The notes: generated by a model not told the origin, from the letters alone. A DNA stretch of 64,000 bases from Paraburkholderia piptadeniae (GCF_900007165.1 NZ_CYGY02000017.1:1-64000); one strand, 5' to 3'; counted from the stretch's first letter, positions 17,496 to 27,406 are shown. A program made the numbers and translations.

Positions 17496-20400
17496 TTACT
17501 GCGGATGCTTTGCCGTTTCGACCTGCTGCATCGGCGTCGTGTCGACGGGCGGAAGCGGCTTGCGCTCGCGCGGCACGCGCGTCGGCTTGACGGCTTGCGC
17601 AGCGGCTTCCTGGGCGGCGCGCAGCTTGTCGGAGTCGGTGTTGACCCAGACGAGGCCGGCGCTTTCCAGCATTGACTTCAGCGCTTCGCCGGACAGGCCA
17701 GCCGATGCCGTTCCGTTCGTGCGGGCGGCGTGCGATTCGGCGGCCGTCGTCACAGGTGCGGCTTCTGCCGGCTGCGGCTCGGGTTGGGCCGCATGCGCGA
17801 CGGGCTCGGTGACCGGTTGGGCTTCCGGCTGAGCTGCAACGGGTGCTTCGGCGACCGGCTCCGTTTCCGCAGCGGGCGCGACGGGAGCAGCAGGCGTTGC
17901 CGCCACCGGCTCGGCGACGGGCTCGGCTGCGGCGGGTTCGGCTGCTGCAGGCGCGGGCGCTTCGGCGGACGGGGCTGCCGGGGCGGTTTCAACCGGCGCA
18001 GGGGTTTCGACAGCGGGCTCGGCAGGGGCCGCCGGCGCAGCTTCCCGCGGCTCGACGGCCGTGGGCTCGGCTGCTTGCGCTTCCGGTTGTGCCTGCGGCG
18101 CAGCGGGGGTTTCATCGGCGGGCACGACGGCTTCTGCCTTCGCTGCTTTTTCGACGGCGAGCGACGGCGTTTCGGCCGACGCATGCAGTTCGCTGACCAC
18201 GGCTGCACCCGTCGCGACGGCTGCCACGACGACTTCGACCGGCTTCACGGTTTCTGCCGATTCCTGCCCGGCGGGAGCCGTTGCTTGAGGCTGCGCTTCG
18301 TGACGGCCCGTGTGCTCCGGCGTGCGAACAGGCGCTTCCGCCGACGCGGCTGCTGTTGCTTCGCCTTCAGCTTCGGCAACGTCCGCTGCCGTGTTCACGT
18401 TCAGGCCTTCCTCGTCGCGCTCGCGACGGCCACCGCGGCGACCGCGGCGGCGGCGGCGGCGCTCTTCGCCATCACGCGCTTCTTCGACGGGGGCAGCGCC
18501 GCCCGTCAGGCCGGCTTGCGCCTGCGCGGCGAGGTCTGCCTGGGCTTCGTTCTGGTTCAGTGCTTCAGCGGCCTCCTGCTGCGGCTTGCGGCGCTCTCCG
18601 CGTTCCGGGCGCTCGCCACGTTCGCGGCGCTCACCGCGGTCCTGACGCTCGCCGCGCGGCGCGTTTTCGGCGGCTTCTGCGCGTTCTGCGCGCTCCTGAC
18701 CACGCTCGACGCGCTCCGGACGCGTCTCGCGTGATTCGCGGCCTTCGCGCTGCTCGCGGCCGCCACGCTGTTCACGTGCTTCGCGCGGTTCGCGTTCCTC
18801 GCGACGCTGCGACGGCTGACCCTGACGGCCTTGCGTTGCCGCGCCTTCGCCACGTGCCGAGTCGCGGCCGCCTGCGCCGCCGCGACGGTTGCGGTTGCGG
18901 TCGCCGCCGCGTTCGCCCGTGCGCTCACCGCGCTCGGGGCGTTCGGCGCGCGCCGGCTTCGCTGGCTTTTCGACGGGTGCCGGAGCCGGTGCAGGGGCGG
19001 CCGGCTGCATGCCGAACAGACCCTTCAGCCAGCCGATGAAGCCGCCCGTCGCGGGCTTCATCTCGGCTGCGGCAGGGGCTGCGGGCACCGGCGTGCGGAC
19101 CGGGGCGCTCGGCGCCGGCTTCTCCGGCGTGATGCCCTTCACAGCCGCTTCCTGCTTCGGCTTCACGTCCTCGGCGCGCTTGCTGTAGCCCGTTTCCGAT
19201 TCCAGTTCGCGCGCGGCTTCCTCGGCCATCTTCCACGAGGCGCGCGGATCGTCGAGGCGCGCATCGTCGTGACGCAGACGCTCGAGCTTGTAATGTGGCG
19301 TGTCGAGGTGCTTGTTCGGCACCAGCACGACGTTGACCTTGAAGCGCGACTCGATCTTGTTGATTTCCGAGCGCTTTTCGTTGAGCAGGAAGGCCGTGAC
19401 TTCGACGGGCACCTGGCAGTGGATCGCCGCCGTGTTTTCCTTCATCGCTTCTTCCTGAATGATCCGCAGCACTTGCAGCGCGGACGATTCGGTGTCGCGG
19501 ATGTGGCCCGTGCCGTTGCAGCGCGGGCACGTCACGTGGCTGCCTTCCGACAGCGCCGGGCGCAGACGCTGGCGCGACAGCTCCATCAGGCCGAAGCGCG
19601 AGATCTTGCCCATCTGGACGCGCGCGCGGTCGTGCTTGAGCGCGTCCTTCAGGCGCTGCTCGACTTCACGCTGGCTCTTGGCCGACTCCATGTCGATGAA
19701 GTCGATCACGATCAGGCCGCCCAGGTCGCGCAGACGCAACTGGCGCGCGACTTCATCGGCGGCTTCGAGGTTCGTGCGCGTGGCCGTTTCCTCGATGTCC
19801 GCGCCCTTGGTGGCGCGCGCCGAGTTCACGTCGATCGCGACGAGCGCTTCCGTGTGGTCGATCACGATTGCGCCGCCCGACGGCAGCGGCACCGTGCGCG
19901 AGTACGCCGTCTCGATCTGGTGCTCGATCTGGAAACGCGAGAAAAGCGGCACGTCGTCGTGATACCGCTTCACCTTGTTGACATTGTCCGGCATCACGAT
20001 ATCCATGAAGGCGCGCGCCTGGTCGTGGATTTCCGTGGTGTCGATGAGAATTTCGCCAATATCCGGCTGGAAGTAGTCGCGAATCGCGCGGATGACGAGG
20101 CTCGATTCGAGATAGATCAGCATCGGCTGACCTTGTGTGCCGCTTTGCGACGCGGCTTCGATCGCGTGCCACAGCTGCATCAGGTAGTTGAGGTCCCACT
20201 GCAGCTCTTCGGCGCTGCGGCCGATACCCGCCGTGCGCGCGATGATGCTCATGCCTTCCGGCAGTTGCAGCTGGGCCATCGTTTCGCGCAGTTCCTGGCG
20301 GTCGTCGCCTTCGATCCGGCGCGACACGCCGCCGCCGCGCGGATTGTTCGGCATCAGCACGAGGTAGCGGCCGGCGAGCGAGATGAACGTGGTGAGGGCA

Positions 20401-20738
20401 GCGCCCTTGTTGCCGCGTTCTTCTTTCTCGACCTGGACGATCAGTTCCTGGCCTTCCTTGAGGGCGTCCTGGATGCGCGCCGAGCGCATGTCGATGCCTT
20501 CGCGGAAATACTGGCGGGCGACTTCCTTAAACGGGAGAAAACCGTGGCGGTCTTCACCGTAGTTGACGAAGCAGGCTTCGAGCGACGGCTCGATGCGCGT
20601 CACGATCCCCTTGTAGATATTGCCTTTGCGCTGTTCGCGCCCGGCAGTTTCGATGTCGATGTCGATGAGTTTTTGCCCATCGACGATGGCGACGCGCAGT
20701 TCTTCCTGCTGCGTCGCATTGAACAACATGCGTTTCAT
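17496..20738 (-). CDS. rne: Ribonuclease E (Rne/Rng family), long form
   Basis: A 1080-residue endoribonuclease for mRNA decay and rRNA/tRNA processing. Residues 1 to about 510 are the catalytic half: S1 domain ([23 protein letters not shown]), 5'-sensor, DNase I-like subdomain with the Mg-binding Asp residues in IDVNSA and IDFIDME, and the Zn-link [10 protein letters not shown]. Beyond this is a disordered scaffold: Pro/Ala linker near 590, Arg/Gly/Glu-rich RNA-binding blocks about 596-730, an Arg patch ([13 protein letters not shown]) near 755-770, then about 250 residues rich in Ala, Pro and Glu. The last 65 residues hold a more ordered-looking [13 protein letters not shown] motif. Monocistronic, with a strong terminator and a long leader that may carry RNase E autoregulation. 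Confidence 0.96.
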   Translation of the reverse strand: MKRMLFNATQQEELRVAIVDGQKLIDIDIETAGREQRKGNIYKGIVTRIEPSLEACFVNYGEDRHGFLPFKEVARQYFREGIDMRSARIQDALKEGQELIVQVEKEERGNKGAALTTFISLAGRYLVLMPNNPRGGGVSRRIEGDDRQELRETMAQLQLPEGMSIIARTAGIGRSAEELQWDLNYLMQLWHAIEAASQSGTQGQPMLIYLESSLVIRAIRDYFQPDIGEILIDTTEIHDQARAFMDIVMPDNVNKVKRYHDDVPLFSRFQIEHQIETAYSRTVPLPSGGAIVIDHTEALVAIDVNSARATKGADIEETATRTNLEAADEVARQLRLRDLGGLIVIDFIDMESAKSQREVEQRLKDALKHDRARVQMGKISRFGLMELSRQRLRPALSEGSHVTCPRCNGTGHIRDTESSALQVLRIIQEEAMKENTAAIHCQVPVEVTAFLLNEKRSEINKIESRFKVNVVLVPNKHLDTPHYKLERLRHDDARLDDPRASWKMAEEAARELESETGYSKRAEDVKPKQEAAVKGITPEKPAPSAPVRTPVPAAPAAAEMKPATGGFIGWLKGLFGMQPAAPAPAPAPVEKPAKPARAERPERGERTGERGGDRNRNRRGGAGGRDSARGEGAATQGRQGQPSQRREEREPREAREQRGGREQREGRESRETRPERVERGQERAERAEAAENAPRGERQDRGERRERGERPERGERRKPQQEAAEALNQNEAQADLAAQAQAGLTGGAAPVEEARDGEERRRRRRGRRGGRRERDEEGLNVNTAADVAEAEGEATAAASAEAPVRTPEHTGRHEAQPQATAPAGQESAETVKPVEVVVAAVATGAAVVSELHASAETPSLAVEKAAKAEAVVPADETPAAPQAQPEAQAAEPTAVEPREAAPAAPAEPAVETPAPVETAPAAPSAEAPAPAAAEPAAAEPVAEPVAATPAAPVAPAAETEPVAEAPVAAQPEAQPVTEPVAHAAQPEPQPAEAAPVTTAAESHAARTNGTASAGLSGEALKSMLESAGLVWVNTDSDKLRAAQEAAAQAVKPTRVPRERKPLPPVDTTPMQQVETAKHPQ

Positions 20739-21498
20739 TGAACGGCTCCAGAGCGGCTCTGCCTGTCCGAGCCGACGGCGCGCGGGATCGAACCCGGCCA
20801 GCCGACGGCAACGGCAGCGGCATGCCGCGCCTTATTGTGTTTTCACAAGCACGCTGGAGCGGGAAAGATGGCGGGAGAATTGCCTTGAATGGGCGCCGTC
20901 CGACGGAAACTGGACGCGCTGCCGCAGGGCACATGCGAACACGGCTTCAAATAATGGCCCGACACGCCGCGGGTCCTGGCAGCCGACTTGCATACGCCTC
21001 CGTCCACATGCGCCGGCGCGCCAGCTGGGCGCGCGTCCGGACAGGTTCGAAGGCTGCGGTCTTGCCGCAGCGGGAAAGCTCGCTCACAACGCGTGCTCCG
21101 CCCGCTCGGGGTGTCTCGCCTCATTTTGACGTCGCCATGTCCCGCACTTTCTGCGGGACGCCTCGGGCGCACGCCGTATTTTCGCCACTGGCCGCTTCGC
21201 GCTAAAGGGACATCAAAGCCGCCCGCTGCCGAAGCTCGCCAGTCAAATTCTTTTTGACCAAAATTCCGTTACCGACGGAGCCGACAGTGACCGAACGTGC
21301 CTGTGGGCGCCGTCCCTGCCGTGTCGTGATCCGTGCGTGCAACTTGTTGCATCTCATTTTCAGGGCGAGCAACCAGCCCCCGGCACAAGTAAAATAGCGT
21401 TTTATAGCTTGCACCTGCACAATCCACCCGCGATTCGGTTTAATGCGCCGATCCTATATAGTCGGCCGCCGCAGACTGCTGGGCAAATTATATTCAGA
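20739..21498. other. Long intergenic region between divergent rne and rluC
   Basis: 760 bases with no credible gene. It should hold the rne leader and both promoters. Visible items: perfect inverted repeats TTGTG-TTTT-CACAA (20835-20848) and GTCAAA-TTCTT-TTTGAC (21242-21258), and -10-like boxes TAAAAT (21390-21395) and TATATA (21455-21460) facing rluC, both without a convincing -35. In enterobacteria the rne leader folds into an autoregulatory element; I cannot confirm an equivalent fold here. Confidence 0.5.
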
Positions 21499-22611
21499 AT
21501 GAAAGAGTTAGGCAAAACATCCCAGAAATCGGTCGCGAACGCGGTCGCAAGCGATCAGGTGTCGATGATCGAAATCGACGACAGTGCGGCTGGCCAGCGT
21601 ATCGACAACTTCTTGTTGCGCGTCTGTAAAGGCGTGCCGAAAAGCCATATTTATCGCATCCTGCGCAGTGGCGAAGTGCGCGTGAACAAGGGTCGGGTCG
21701 ATGCGCAGTACCGGCTCGCTCATGGCGATCTGGTGCGCGTGCCGCCCGTTCGGGTCGCGCGGGCCGACGAGCCGGCCGTGAACGCGCCTGTGCCGTCCGC
21801 ACATTTCGACATTCTGTATGAGGACGAGCATCTGCTCGTCATTGACAAGCCGGCCGGGGTCGCGGTGCACGGCGGCAGCGGTGTCGCGTTCGGCGTGATC
21901 GAGCAGTTGCGCGCCGCGCGCCCGCAGGCGAAGTTTCTGGAACTGGTGCATCGGCTGGATCGCGAAACGTCGGGCGTGCTGATGCTGGCGAAAAAACGCG
22001 CGGCGCTCGTCAATCTGCACGAGCAGATCCGCGAAAACCGGATGGACAAGCGCTACTACGCGTGCGTGCACGGCGAGTGGGCGAGCGACTGGGGCCGCCG
22101 GCGCGCGGTGAAGGAGCCGCTGCACAAGTACCTGCTGCCCGATGGCGAGCGGCGCGTGCGCGTGCAGCCGGACGGCTTGCCATCGCACACGATTTTTAAC
22201 CTCGTCGACCGTTGGCCCGGCTACGCGTTGCTGGAGGCCGAACTGAAAACGGGACGGACTCATCAGATTCGCGTGCATCTGGCGCATCTCGGGCTACCGA
22301 TCGTCGGCGACGCAAAGTACGGCGATTTTGCGCTGAACAAGGCGCTCGCTCGCGCCAATGCACAGCCCGGTCTGAAACGCATGTTTCTGCACGCGTACCG
22401 GCTGAAGCTGACGCACCCGGCCTCGGGCGAGACGCTGCAAATCGAAGCGCCTTTGCCGGCCGACTGCCGGCGCTTCGTCGAGCAGCTTGCCGAAATGAGC
22501 GCGCAGCCGCGCGAGAGCCGCGGTCAGGCGAAACAGCACGAACCGCAGGACAACGCGCAAGACGACGCGAAGCGCGGACAACCACGAAACGAGACGGGAA
22601 CGCATGGCTAG
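21499..22611 (+). CDS. rluC: 23S rRNA pseudouridine synthase RluC
   Basis: A 370-residue RluA-family enzyme; RluC makes pseudouridines 955, 2504 and 2580 in E. coli 23S rRNA. An S4 RNA-binding domain spans about residues 33-90 (RIDNFLLRVCKGVPKSHIYRILRSG). The catalytic motif HRLDRETSG carries the active Asp near residue 156, and GRTHQIRVHLAHLGLPIVGD is the downstream family motif. The start at MKELGKTS is chosen by family alignment; the frame is open 54 codons upstream, in the leader. The last 25 residues are charged and low in complexity. Divergence from rne is the classical arrangement. It overlaps the HAD gene by eight bases. Confidence 0.93.
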   Translation: MKELGKTSQKSVANAVASDQVSMIEIDDSAAGQRIDNFLLRVCKGVPKSHIYRILRSGEVRVNKGRVDAQYRLAHGDLVRVPPVRVARADEPAVNAPVPSAHFDILYEDEHLLVIDKPAGVAVHGGSGVAFGVIEQLRAARPQAKFLELVHRLDRETSGVLMLAKKRAALVNLHEQIRENRMDKRYYACVHGEWASDWGRRRAVKEPLHKYLLPDGERRVRVQPDGLPSHTIFNLVDRWPGYALLEAELKTGRTHQIRVHLAHLGLPIVGDAKYGDFALNKALARANAQPGLKRMFLHAYRLKLTHPASGETLQIEAPLPADCRRFVEQLAEMSAQPRESRGQAKQHEPQDNAQDDAKRGQPRNETGTHG

Positions 22612-23263
22612 GCAGCAATTTGATCTGATCGTCTTCGATTGGGACGGCACGTTGATGGATTCGACCGTCCACATCACCCGCAGCATCCAGGCCGCTTGCC
22701 GCGACCTCGGCTTGCCCGTGCCTGCCGACGAAGCGGCGAGCTTCGTGATCGGCCTCGGCTTGCGCGACGCGCTGCAGATCGCCGCGCCGACGCTCGATCC
22801 GTCCGACTATCCGCGCCTCGCCGAGCGCTACCGCTTCCACTATCTGGTGAAGGATCAGACGACGGAACTGTTCGCGGGCGTGCGCGAAATGCTGGCCGAT
22901 TTGCGCGATCAGGGCTATCTGCTCGCGATCGCGACGGGCAAGAGCCGCGTCGGGCTGAATCGGGCGCTGGACCAGGTGCGGCTCACGAGCCTTTTCGACG
23001 GCACGCGCTGCGCCGACGAGACGTTCTCGAAACCCCATCCCGCCATGCTGCACGAGCTGACGCGCGAATTGGGGCAGGACCCCGTGCGCACGGTGATGAT
23101 CGGCGATACCACGCACGATCTGCAGATGGCCATCAATGCGGGCGTTTCGGGCATCGGCGTCACGTACGGCGCGCATCCCGCCGGTTCGCTGGCGGCGCTC
23201 GAGCCGAAATACGTCGCGGACAGCGTCGCATCGCTGTCGGGCTGGCTGCGGGAGCATGCATGA
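22604..23263 (+). CDS. HAD-superfamily hydrolase, phosphoglycolate-phosphatase-like
   Basis: A 219-residue HAD phosphatase. The nucleophile motif is FDWDGTLMDS with Asp12 and Asp14; motif II is ATGKSR, and motif III/IV includes KPHPAML and MIGDTTHDLQMA. The cap resembles that of Gph-like phosphatases. Overlap with rluC (8 bases) and with the Rieske gene (ATGA, 4 bases) indicates a tightly coupled operon. Neighbour order rluC-HAD-Rieske-sppA recurs in betaproteobacteria. Substrate could be phosphoglycolate or another small phosphomonoester; it is not distinguishable here. Confidence 0.9.
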   Translation: MARQQFDLIVFDWDGTLMDSTVHITRSIQAACRDLGLPVPADEAASFVIGLGLRDALQIAAPTLDPSDYPRLAERYRFHYLVKDQTTELFAGVREMLADLRDQGYLLAIATGKSRVGLNRALDQVRLTSLFDGTRCADETFSKPHPAMLHELTRELGQDPVRTVMIGDTTHDLQMAINAGVSGIGVTYGAHPAGSLAALEPKYVADSVASLSGWLREHA

Positions 23264-23652
23264 CGGACGCAGCGCTGGAGCCCGTGCGCATTTGCGCGTC
23301 CGAGGAACTGGTCGACGGCGGCATGGGCGTCCGCCGCAACGCGACGCACGCGGGCGGCGACGCCGTCGTCTTCTTCATCCGCTATGACGGCGTCGCGTAC
23401 GGCTATCTGAACCGCTGCGCGCACGTACCGATGGAGATGGACTGGAGCGAGGGGCAGTTCTTCGAATCGTCCGGTTTATACTTGATGTGCGCTACGCATG
23501 GCGCAATTTACGCGCCGGACACGGGCAAATGCGTCGGCGGTCCGTGCCGCGGCGGCAGGCTTCGCCCGGTGCAGGTCGACGAACGCGACACGCCCGAAGG
23601 TCGCGCGGTGTTCTGGCTCCCGGACGGCGATCTGCTTCCCGCATCTGCCTGA
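23260..23652 (+). CDS. Rieske [2Fe-2S] protein
   Basis: A 130-residue soluble protein made almost wholly of a Rieske domain. The cluster ligands are Cys53 and His55 (NRCAHVP) and Cys77 and His80 (CATHGA), binding a [2Fe-2S] cluster. It has no signal peptide, no membrane segment and no oxygenase catalytic domain, so it is a small ferredoxin-like electron carrier or regulator rather than part of a bc1 complex. It starts within the stop codon of the HAD gene (ATGA). The next gene, an SppA-type protease, follows 45 bases later. Role unknown. Confidence 0.88.
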   Translation: MTDAALEPVRICASEELVDGGMGVRRNATHAGGDAVVFFIRYDGVAYGYLNRCAHVPMEMDWSEGQFFESSGLYLMCATHGAIYAPDTGKCVGGPCRGGRLRPVQVDERDTPEGRAVFWLPDGDLLPASA

Positions 23653-23697
23653 TTTCCCAGCATCATTTCCAAACCCCGTTCTATCTGGCGGCGACGC

Positions 23698-24711
23698 ATG
23701 TCCGACAATCTCACTCCCGATCCTCAGGAACCGGCCGCATCGAGCCGTGAATCCCGTCGCGGCGCTGCCGCCGACGAGCTGAACTGGGAGCGCGGCGCGC
23801 TCGAGCGGGTTGCGCTTGCCGCAATCAAGGAGCAGCGGGCGGCCCGACGCTGGCGCATCTTCTTCAGGTTCATGTTCCTCGGCGTGCTGGTGCTCATCGC
23901 GTTGGCGATCTTCGATTTCAGCGGCGAAAAGGTCGCGACCGCCGGTCGGCACACGGCGCTCATTACACTTGATGGCGAGATCGCCGCAGATACGAACGCG
24001 AACGCGGAAGATATCGATACGGCGCTGGAAAGTGCCTTCGATGACGCAGGCACGGCGGGCGTCGTCTTGCGTTGCAACAGTCCGGGCGGCAGCCCGGTGC
24101 AAGCGGGCATCATCTACCGCGATATTCGTCGGCTGCGCGCCAAATATCCGTCTGTTCCGCTTTATGTCGTCGTCGGCGACATGTGCGCGTCGGGCGGTTA
24201 CTACGTTGCGGCCGCCGCCGACAAGATCTATGTCGACAAGGCGAGCATCGTTGGCTCGATTGGTGTGCTGATGGACGGCTTTGGCTTTACGGGGCTGATG
24301 GACAAGCTGGGCATCCAGCGCAGGATGCGCACGTCCGGCGAGAACAAGGGCTTTTTTGATCCGTTCTCGCCCGATACGCCGAAGATGGACGAACATGCGC
24401 AGGCGATGCTTGATCAGATCCACGCGCAGTTCATCGACGCGGTGAAGCAGGGCCGCGGCAGCCGGCTGAAAGACGCGCCGGATATTTTCTCTGGCCTCTT
24501 CTGGACGGGCGAGAAAAGCGTCGAACTGGGCCTCGCGGACGGCTTCGGCGATACCGACTTTGTCGCGCGAGAAATCATCAAGGCGCCGGACGTCGTGGAT
24601 TACACGGTGAAGGAAAGCATCACGGATCGCGTGGCGCGGAAGTTCGGCGCGGCGGTCGGCAGCGGCGCCGTGCGCGCGATGGCGACGATTGGAAAGTTGA
24701 ACCTTCGATAA
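23698..24711 (+). CDS. S49-family signal peptide peptidase-like protease (SppA short form)
   Basis: A 337-residue membrane-anchored serine protease. A charged, disordered N-terminus of about 50 residues is followed by one membrane span (FFRFMFLGVLVLIALAIF). The periplasmic part is a single S49 domain: VVLRCNSPGGSPVQAG, the Ser nucleophile in MCASGGYYVAAAADKIY, and the Lys general base expected later in the domain (region MRTSGENKGFFDPF). It is half the size of E. coli SppA and thus the short form that assembles into oligomers. It probably degrades leftover signal peptides. A 9-bp terminator hairpin follows the gene. Confidence 0.9.
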   Translation: MSDNLTPDPQEPAASSRESRRGAAADELNWERGALERVALAAIKEQRAARRWRIFFRFMFLGVLVLIALAIFDFSGEKVATAGRHTALITLDGEIAADTNANAEDIDTALESAFDDAGTAGVVLRCNSPGGSPVQAGIIYRDIRRLRAKYPSVPLYVVVGDMCASGGYYVAAAADKIYVDKASIVGSIGVLMDGFGFTGLMDKLGIQRRMRTSGENKGFFDPFSPDTPKMDEHAQAMLDQIHAQFIDAVKQGRGSRLKDAPDIFSGLFWTGEKSVELGLADGFGDTDFVAREIIKAPDVVDYTVKESITDRVARKFGAAVGSGAVRAMATIGKLNLR

Positions 24712-24725
24712 GGTGTCTGCGGTGC

Positions 24726-24755
24726 AGTGGCCAGGAATCATCTGGCCACTATTTT
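24726..24755 (+). terminator. Terminator between convergent sppA-like and methyltransferase genes
   Basis: A perfect 9-bp stem AGTGGCCAG / CTGGCCACT with a 7-base loop, followed by ATTTTCC on the plus strand. Confidence 0.65.
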
Positions 24756-24761
24756 CCGGTA

Positions 24762-25481
24762 TCAAGTCGCCAGAATCAGAAAGATCGCCGGGCGCTTATG
24801 CAGATCAGGCGCGGGCTTTTTCTTCCAGTCCGCGACCGTCCGGCTCACGATCGTTTCGCTTTCCAGTGTCAGATCCACGGCGACGCAGACCAGCGTCGAC
24901 GGCGCGCAGGTCGCGATCAGCGCATCGAGTAGCGCGCGGTTCCGATAGGGCGTTTCGATGAAAATCTGCGTCTGCTTGGCTTTGCGCGACTGCTGCTCAA
25001 GGTCACTCAGGCGTTTTACGCGCTCGTTGGCATCGACGGGCAGATAGCCGTGAAACGCAAAGCTCTGGCCGTTCAGTCCTGACGCCATCAGCGCGAGCAG
25101 GATGGAACTCGGCCCCACGAACGGCACGACCTTGACGCCGCGCTCGTGCGCGCGCCGCACGAGCAGCGCGCCCGGATCGGCGACGGCCGGGCAACCCGCT
25201 TCCGACACCAACCCGGCGTCCGTTCCCGCCAGGATGGGCGCGAGCAGCTTGTCGATCTCGCCGGCCGGCGTGTTGACATTCAGTTCGCGGATCTCGATTT
25301 CCTGGATTGGACGCTCCGTCCCGACTTTTTTCAGGAATGCACGCGTCGTTTTCGCGTTTTCGCCGATGTAATAGTGCAGGGCTGCGGCGCGGGCCCGAAC
25401 GGGCGCGGGCATGACGGCGTCGAGCGCGGCGGCGTCGCCGTCGCCGAGCGTGTTCGGAATCAGGTAGAGCACGCCGCTCAT
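24762..25481 (-). CDS. RsmI-like SAM-dependent methyltransferase (tetrapyrrole methylase fold)
   Basis: A 239-residue member of the tetrapyrrole methylase superfamily, close to RsmI (16S rRNA C1402 2'-O-methyltransferase) but shorter. Seen: LYLIPNTLGD at the N-terminus in place of the usual YVVATPIGNL, GTDAGLVSEAGCPAVADPGALLVRRAHE (family core), VPFVGPSSILLALMASGLNGQSFAFHGYLP, and IFIETPYRNRALLDAL. The altered first motif and length mark it as the RsmI paralogue common in betaproteobacteria rather than RsmI itself. It overlaps maf by four bases, so the two are coupled. Methyl acceptor unknown. Confidence 0.85.
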   Translation of the reverse strand: MSGVLYLIPNTLGDGDAAALDAVMPAPVRARAAALHYYIGENAKTTRAFLKKVGTERPIQEIEIRELNVNTPAGEIDKLLAPILAGTDAGLVSEAGCPAVADPGALLVRRAHERGVKVVPFVGPSSILLALMASGLNGQSFAFHGYLPVDANERVKRLSDLEQQSRKAKQTQIFIETPYRNRALLDALIATCAPSTLVCVAVDLTLESETIVSRTVADWKKKPAPDLHKRPAIFLILAT

Positions 25482-26095
25482 TGCGCCTCCAGTAGCGGAT
25501 AGCCCGCGGCGAGCAGCATCCTCGTGAGCGCGATCAGTGGCAGGCCGATCAGCGCGGTCGGATCGTCGGATTCGATGGCTTCGAGGAGCGCGACCCCGAG
25601 ACCTTCGGCTTTCGCACTGCCGGCGCAGTCATAGGGCGTTTCGGCGCGCAAATACGCGTCAAGCGAGGCATCCGGCAGGTCGCGAAAGCGTACGCGCGTG
25701 ATCACATCGGCGATTTGCGCAGTGGCCGAGCGGCTGTCGAACAGGCACAGCGCGCTATGAAACAGCACTTCGCGGCCGCGCATGGCTTGCAGTTGCGCCA
25801 GCGCTTTCTCGTGCGTGCCGGGTTTGCCGATCTGGTGTCCGTCATAGGTCGCGACCTGGTCGGATCCGATGACGAGCGCCGGCTCGCCGGTGGCGAGCCC
25901 GTTGGCGACCGCTTGCGCCTTGGCTTGCGCGAGGCGCAGCGCCGTCGCTTCCGGCAATTCCCCTACGTGCGGCGTTTCGTCGATAGCGGGCACGACGACG
26001 TCGAACGGAATGCGCAGTCTATCGAGCAACTCGCGGCGATACGGCGAACTCGACGCCAGAATCAGGCGGGGCGGGCGTTTGGGGAAATCCGGCAT
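25478..26095 (-). CDS. Maf-family nucleotide pyrophosphatase (YceF type)
   Basis: A 205-residue Maf protein, a house-cleaning pyrophosphatase acting on modified nucleotides; the YceF subgroup prefers 7-methyl-GTP. Signature: LILASSSPYRRELLDRL (SSSPxR), VPAIDETP, LVIGSDQVATYDGHQIGKPG with the catalytic Asp, and YLRAETPYDCAGSAKAEG near residue 160. An upstream intergenic of about 250 bases separates it from the divergent yceD, matching the common maf/yceD-rpmF-plsX arrangement. Its stop overlaps the start of the RsmI-like gene. Subgroup inferred from this context. Confidence 0.9.
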   Translation of the reverse strand: MPDFPKRPPRLILASSSPYRRELLDRLRIPFDVVVPAIDETPHVGELPEATALRLAQAKAQAVANGLATGEPALVIGSDQVATYDGHQIGKPGTHEKALAQLQAMRGREVLFHSALCLFDSRSATAQIADVITRVRFRDLPDASLDAYLRAETPYDCAGSAKAEGLGVALLEAIESDDPTALIGLPLIALTRMLLAAGYPLLEAQ

Positions 26096-26178
26096 GCTGA
26101 AATGGAACCTCGATCTGAAGGTAAAACCGGATGCAAAAAGGCGGGCGCAAACGCCTTCGCATGGCAGGTCTTAAGTGT

Positions 26179-26207
26179 TTGACTCGAAAAGACAAAACGG
26201 ATATGAT
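26179..26207 (+). promoter_or_regulatory. Sigma-70 promoter of the yceD-rpmF-plsX-fab operon
   Basis: TTGACT (26179-26184), a 17-base spacer and TATGAT (26202-26207): ten of twelve consensus bases at ideal spacing. Transcription would start near 26214, leaving a leader of about 128 bases before yceD. Confidence 0.75.
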
Positions 26208-26341
26208 TTTGGGCTTTTCATCGGTATGCTTTGCCGTATGGCGCGCTACGCGGACTTAAAAAGGTCGGTGAGGCCGGTAGCGACAGAAAACAAGGCATGG
26301 CGATTTACCCGGCTGAAATCCTTGCCGACGCAGGAGCGCAC

Positions 26342-27004
26342 ATGACTCAACATCCTGGCAAACCTGCTGGTCTCGTCGACCCGCGCGAACTCGACCTCTT
26401 CGAATTTGCCCGTAGTGGACGTCAGGCTGCGGGTACCGTGCGCGTCTCGCAACTGCCGCGCATGTTAAACGAAGTCCCGGAGGAAGCGCCAGATCGCGAT
26501 ACCGCGTTCACCTGGCAAGCCGAAGGGGCGATGCAGCCGGAATTGCAGGACGACGGCACCGAGGGTCAGCAGCCGTATCTGAGGCTCGCGATTCACGGCG
26601 CCGCATGGCTCGAATGTCAGCGTTGCCTGTCTCCGTATGAGCAGGCGTTCAACGTCGATGCGATTTACCGGATCGTCAAAACCGAAGAGGAAGCTGAAGA
26701 GTTTCCTCTGGACGAGGATGAAGTCGATGTGATCGTCGGGTCACGCCAGTTCGATCTTGTCGACTTGATCGAAGAGGAATTGCTGCTTTCGTTGCCGCTC
26801 GTGCCGAAGCACGATGTCTGTCCTGAAGTGCACGAGAGCCTCGCTTCGGGCGCCAGCGGGCTGGAAGGCGAAGAAGCCGCGAAGGCGGAAGGCGAAGTTG
26901 CTGCCAAGGGCGAAGCCAGCGAGGGGAAAGAACCCAAACGGCCAAATCCTTTCGCGGTGCTCGAAGGCCTGAAGTCGGGCGGAACCGGCGGCAAGAAGCA
27001 CTGA
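26342..27004 (+). CDS. yceD: YceD/DUF177 protein (23S rRNA accumulation protein)
   Basis: A 220-residue YceD-family protein, start at MTQHPGKPAGLVDPRELDLF. The family is encoded beside rpmF in most bacteria and affects 23S rRNA accumulation in E. coli and plants. Conserved features seen: the DLFEFARSG N-terminus, WLECQRCLSPYEQAFNV with the CxxC pair, and FDLVDLIEEELLLSLPLVPKHDVCPE with the third Cys. A low-complexity insert rich in Glu, Ala and Lys (about 175-200) precedes the NPFAVLEGLK C-terminal motif. It is the first gene after the strong promoter at 26179-26207. Confidence 0.9.
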   Translation: MTQHPGKPAGLVDPRELDLFEFARSGRQAAGTVRVSQLPRMLNEVPEEAPDRDTAFTWQAEGAMQPELQDDGTEGQQPYLRLAIHGAAWLECQRCLSPYEQAFNVDAIYRIVKTEEEAEEFPLDEDEVDVIVGSRQFDLVDLIEEELLLSLPLVPKHDVCPEVHESLASGASGLEGEEAAKAEGEVAAKGEASEGKEPKRPNPFAVLEGLKSGGTGGKKH

Positions 27005-27118
27005 ACAGTTGCATGGGAGCGCGGTAGGGCGCGCCGGGCGCGATGGTTTCAGCCACGCGGCCTATGGCGGTTGCCGGATCGGGCTGTGTTAGAATTCGGA
27101 AAATTTTCAGGAGTTATC

Positions 27119-27298
27119 ATGGCAGTTCAACAAAACAAGAAGTCGCCGTCGAAGCGCGGTATGCATCGCTCGCACGATTTCCTCAACGCAGCGCCGCTAG
27201 CTGTCGAGCCGAGCACGGGTGAAGTGCATCTGCGTCACCACGTCAGCCCGAACGGCTACTACCGCGGCAAGAAAGTCGTCAAGACGAAAAACGACTAA
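27119..27298 (+). CDS. rpmF: 50S ribosomal protein L32
   Basis: A 59-residue L32, starting [20 protein letters not shown] after a CAGGAG ribosome site; length and sequence are standard for proteobacteria. It lacks the four zinc-binding Cys seen in some L32 proteins, so it is the zinc-free form. It lies 114 bases after yceD and upstream of plsX, the usual order linking ribosome and lipid synthesis. A terminator-like hairpin follows it at 27407-27435. Confidence 0.97.
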   Translation: MAVQQNKKSPSKRGMHRSHDFLNAAPLAVEPSTGEVHLRHHVSPNGYYRGKKVVKTKND

Positions 27299-27406
27299 TC
27301 GCCCGGCATTGCGCTCAGTTGGGCTCAGTTGGGATATCCCTGCGGGGTTCAACGCGTTAGCGTTTCGCATGGCGATCGGCTCGCTTGACATTTTCCCGGT
27401 TCATCG

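Noticed and set aside
18831..20741. Long open frame on the plus strand opposite rne
   Set aside because: Composition is Arg/Ala/Val/His-rich and without family motifs, whereas the opposite strand encodes a complete RNase E.
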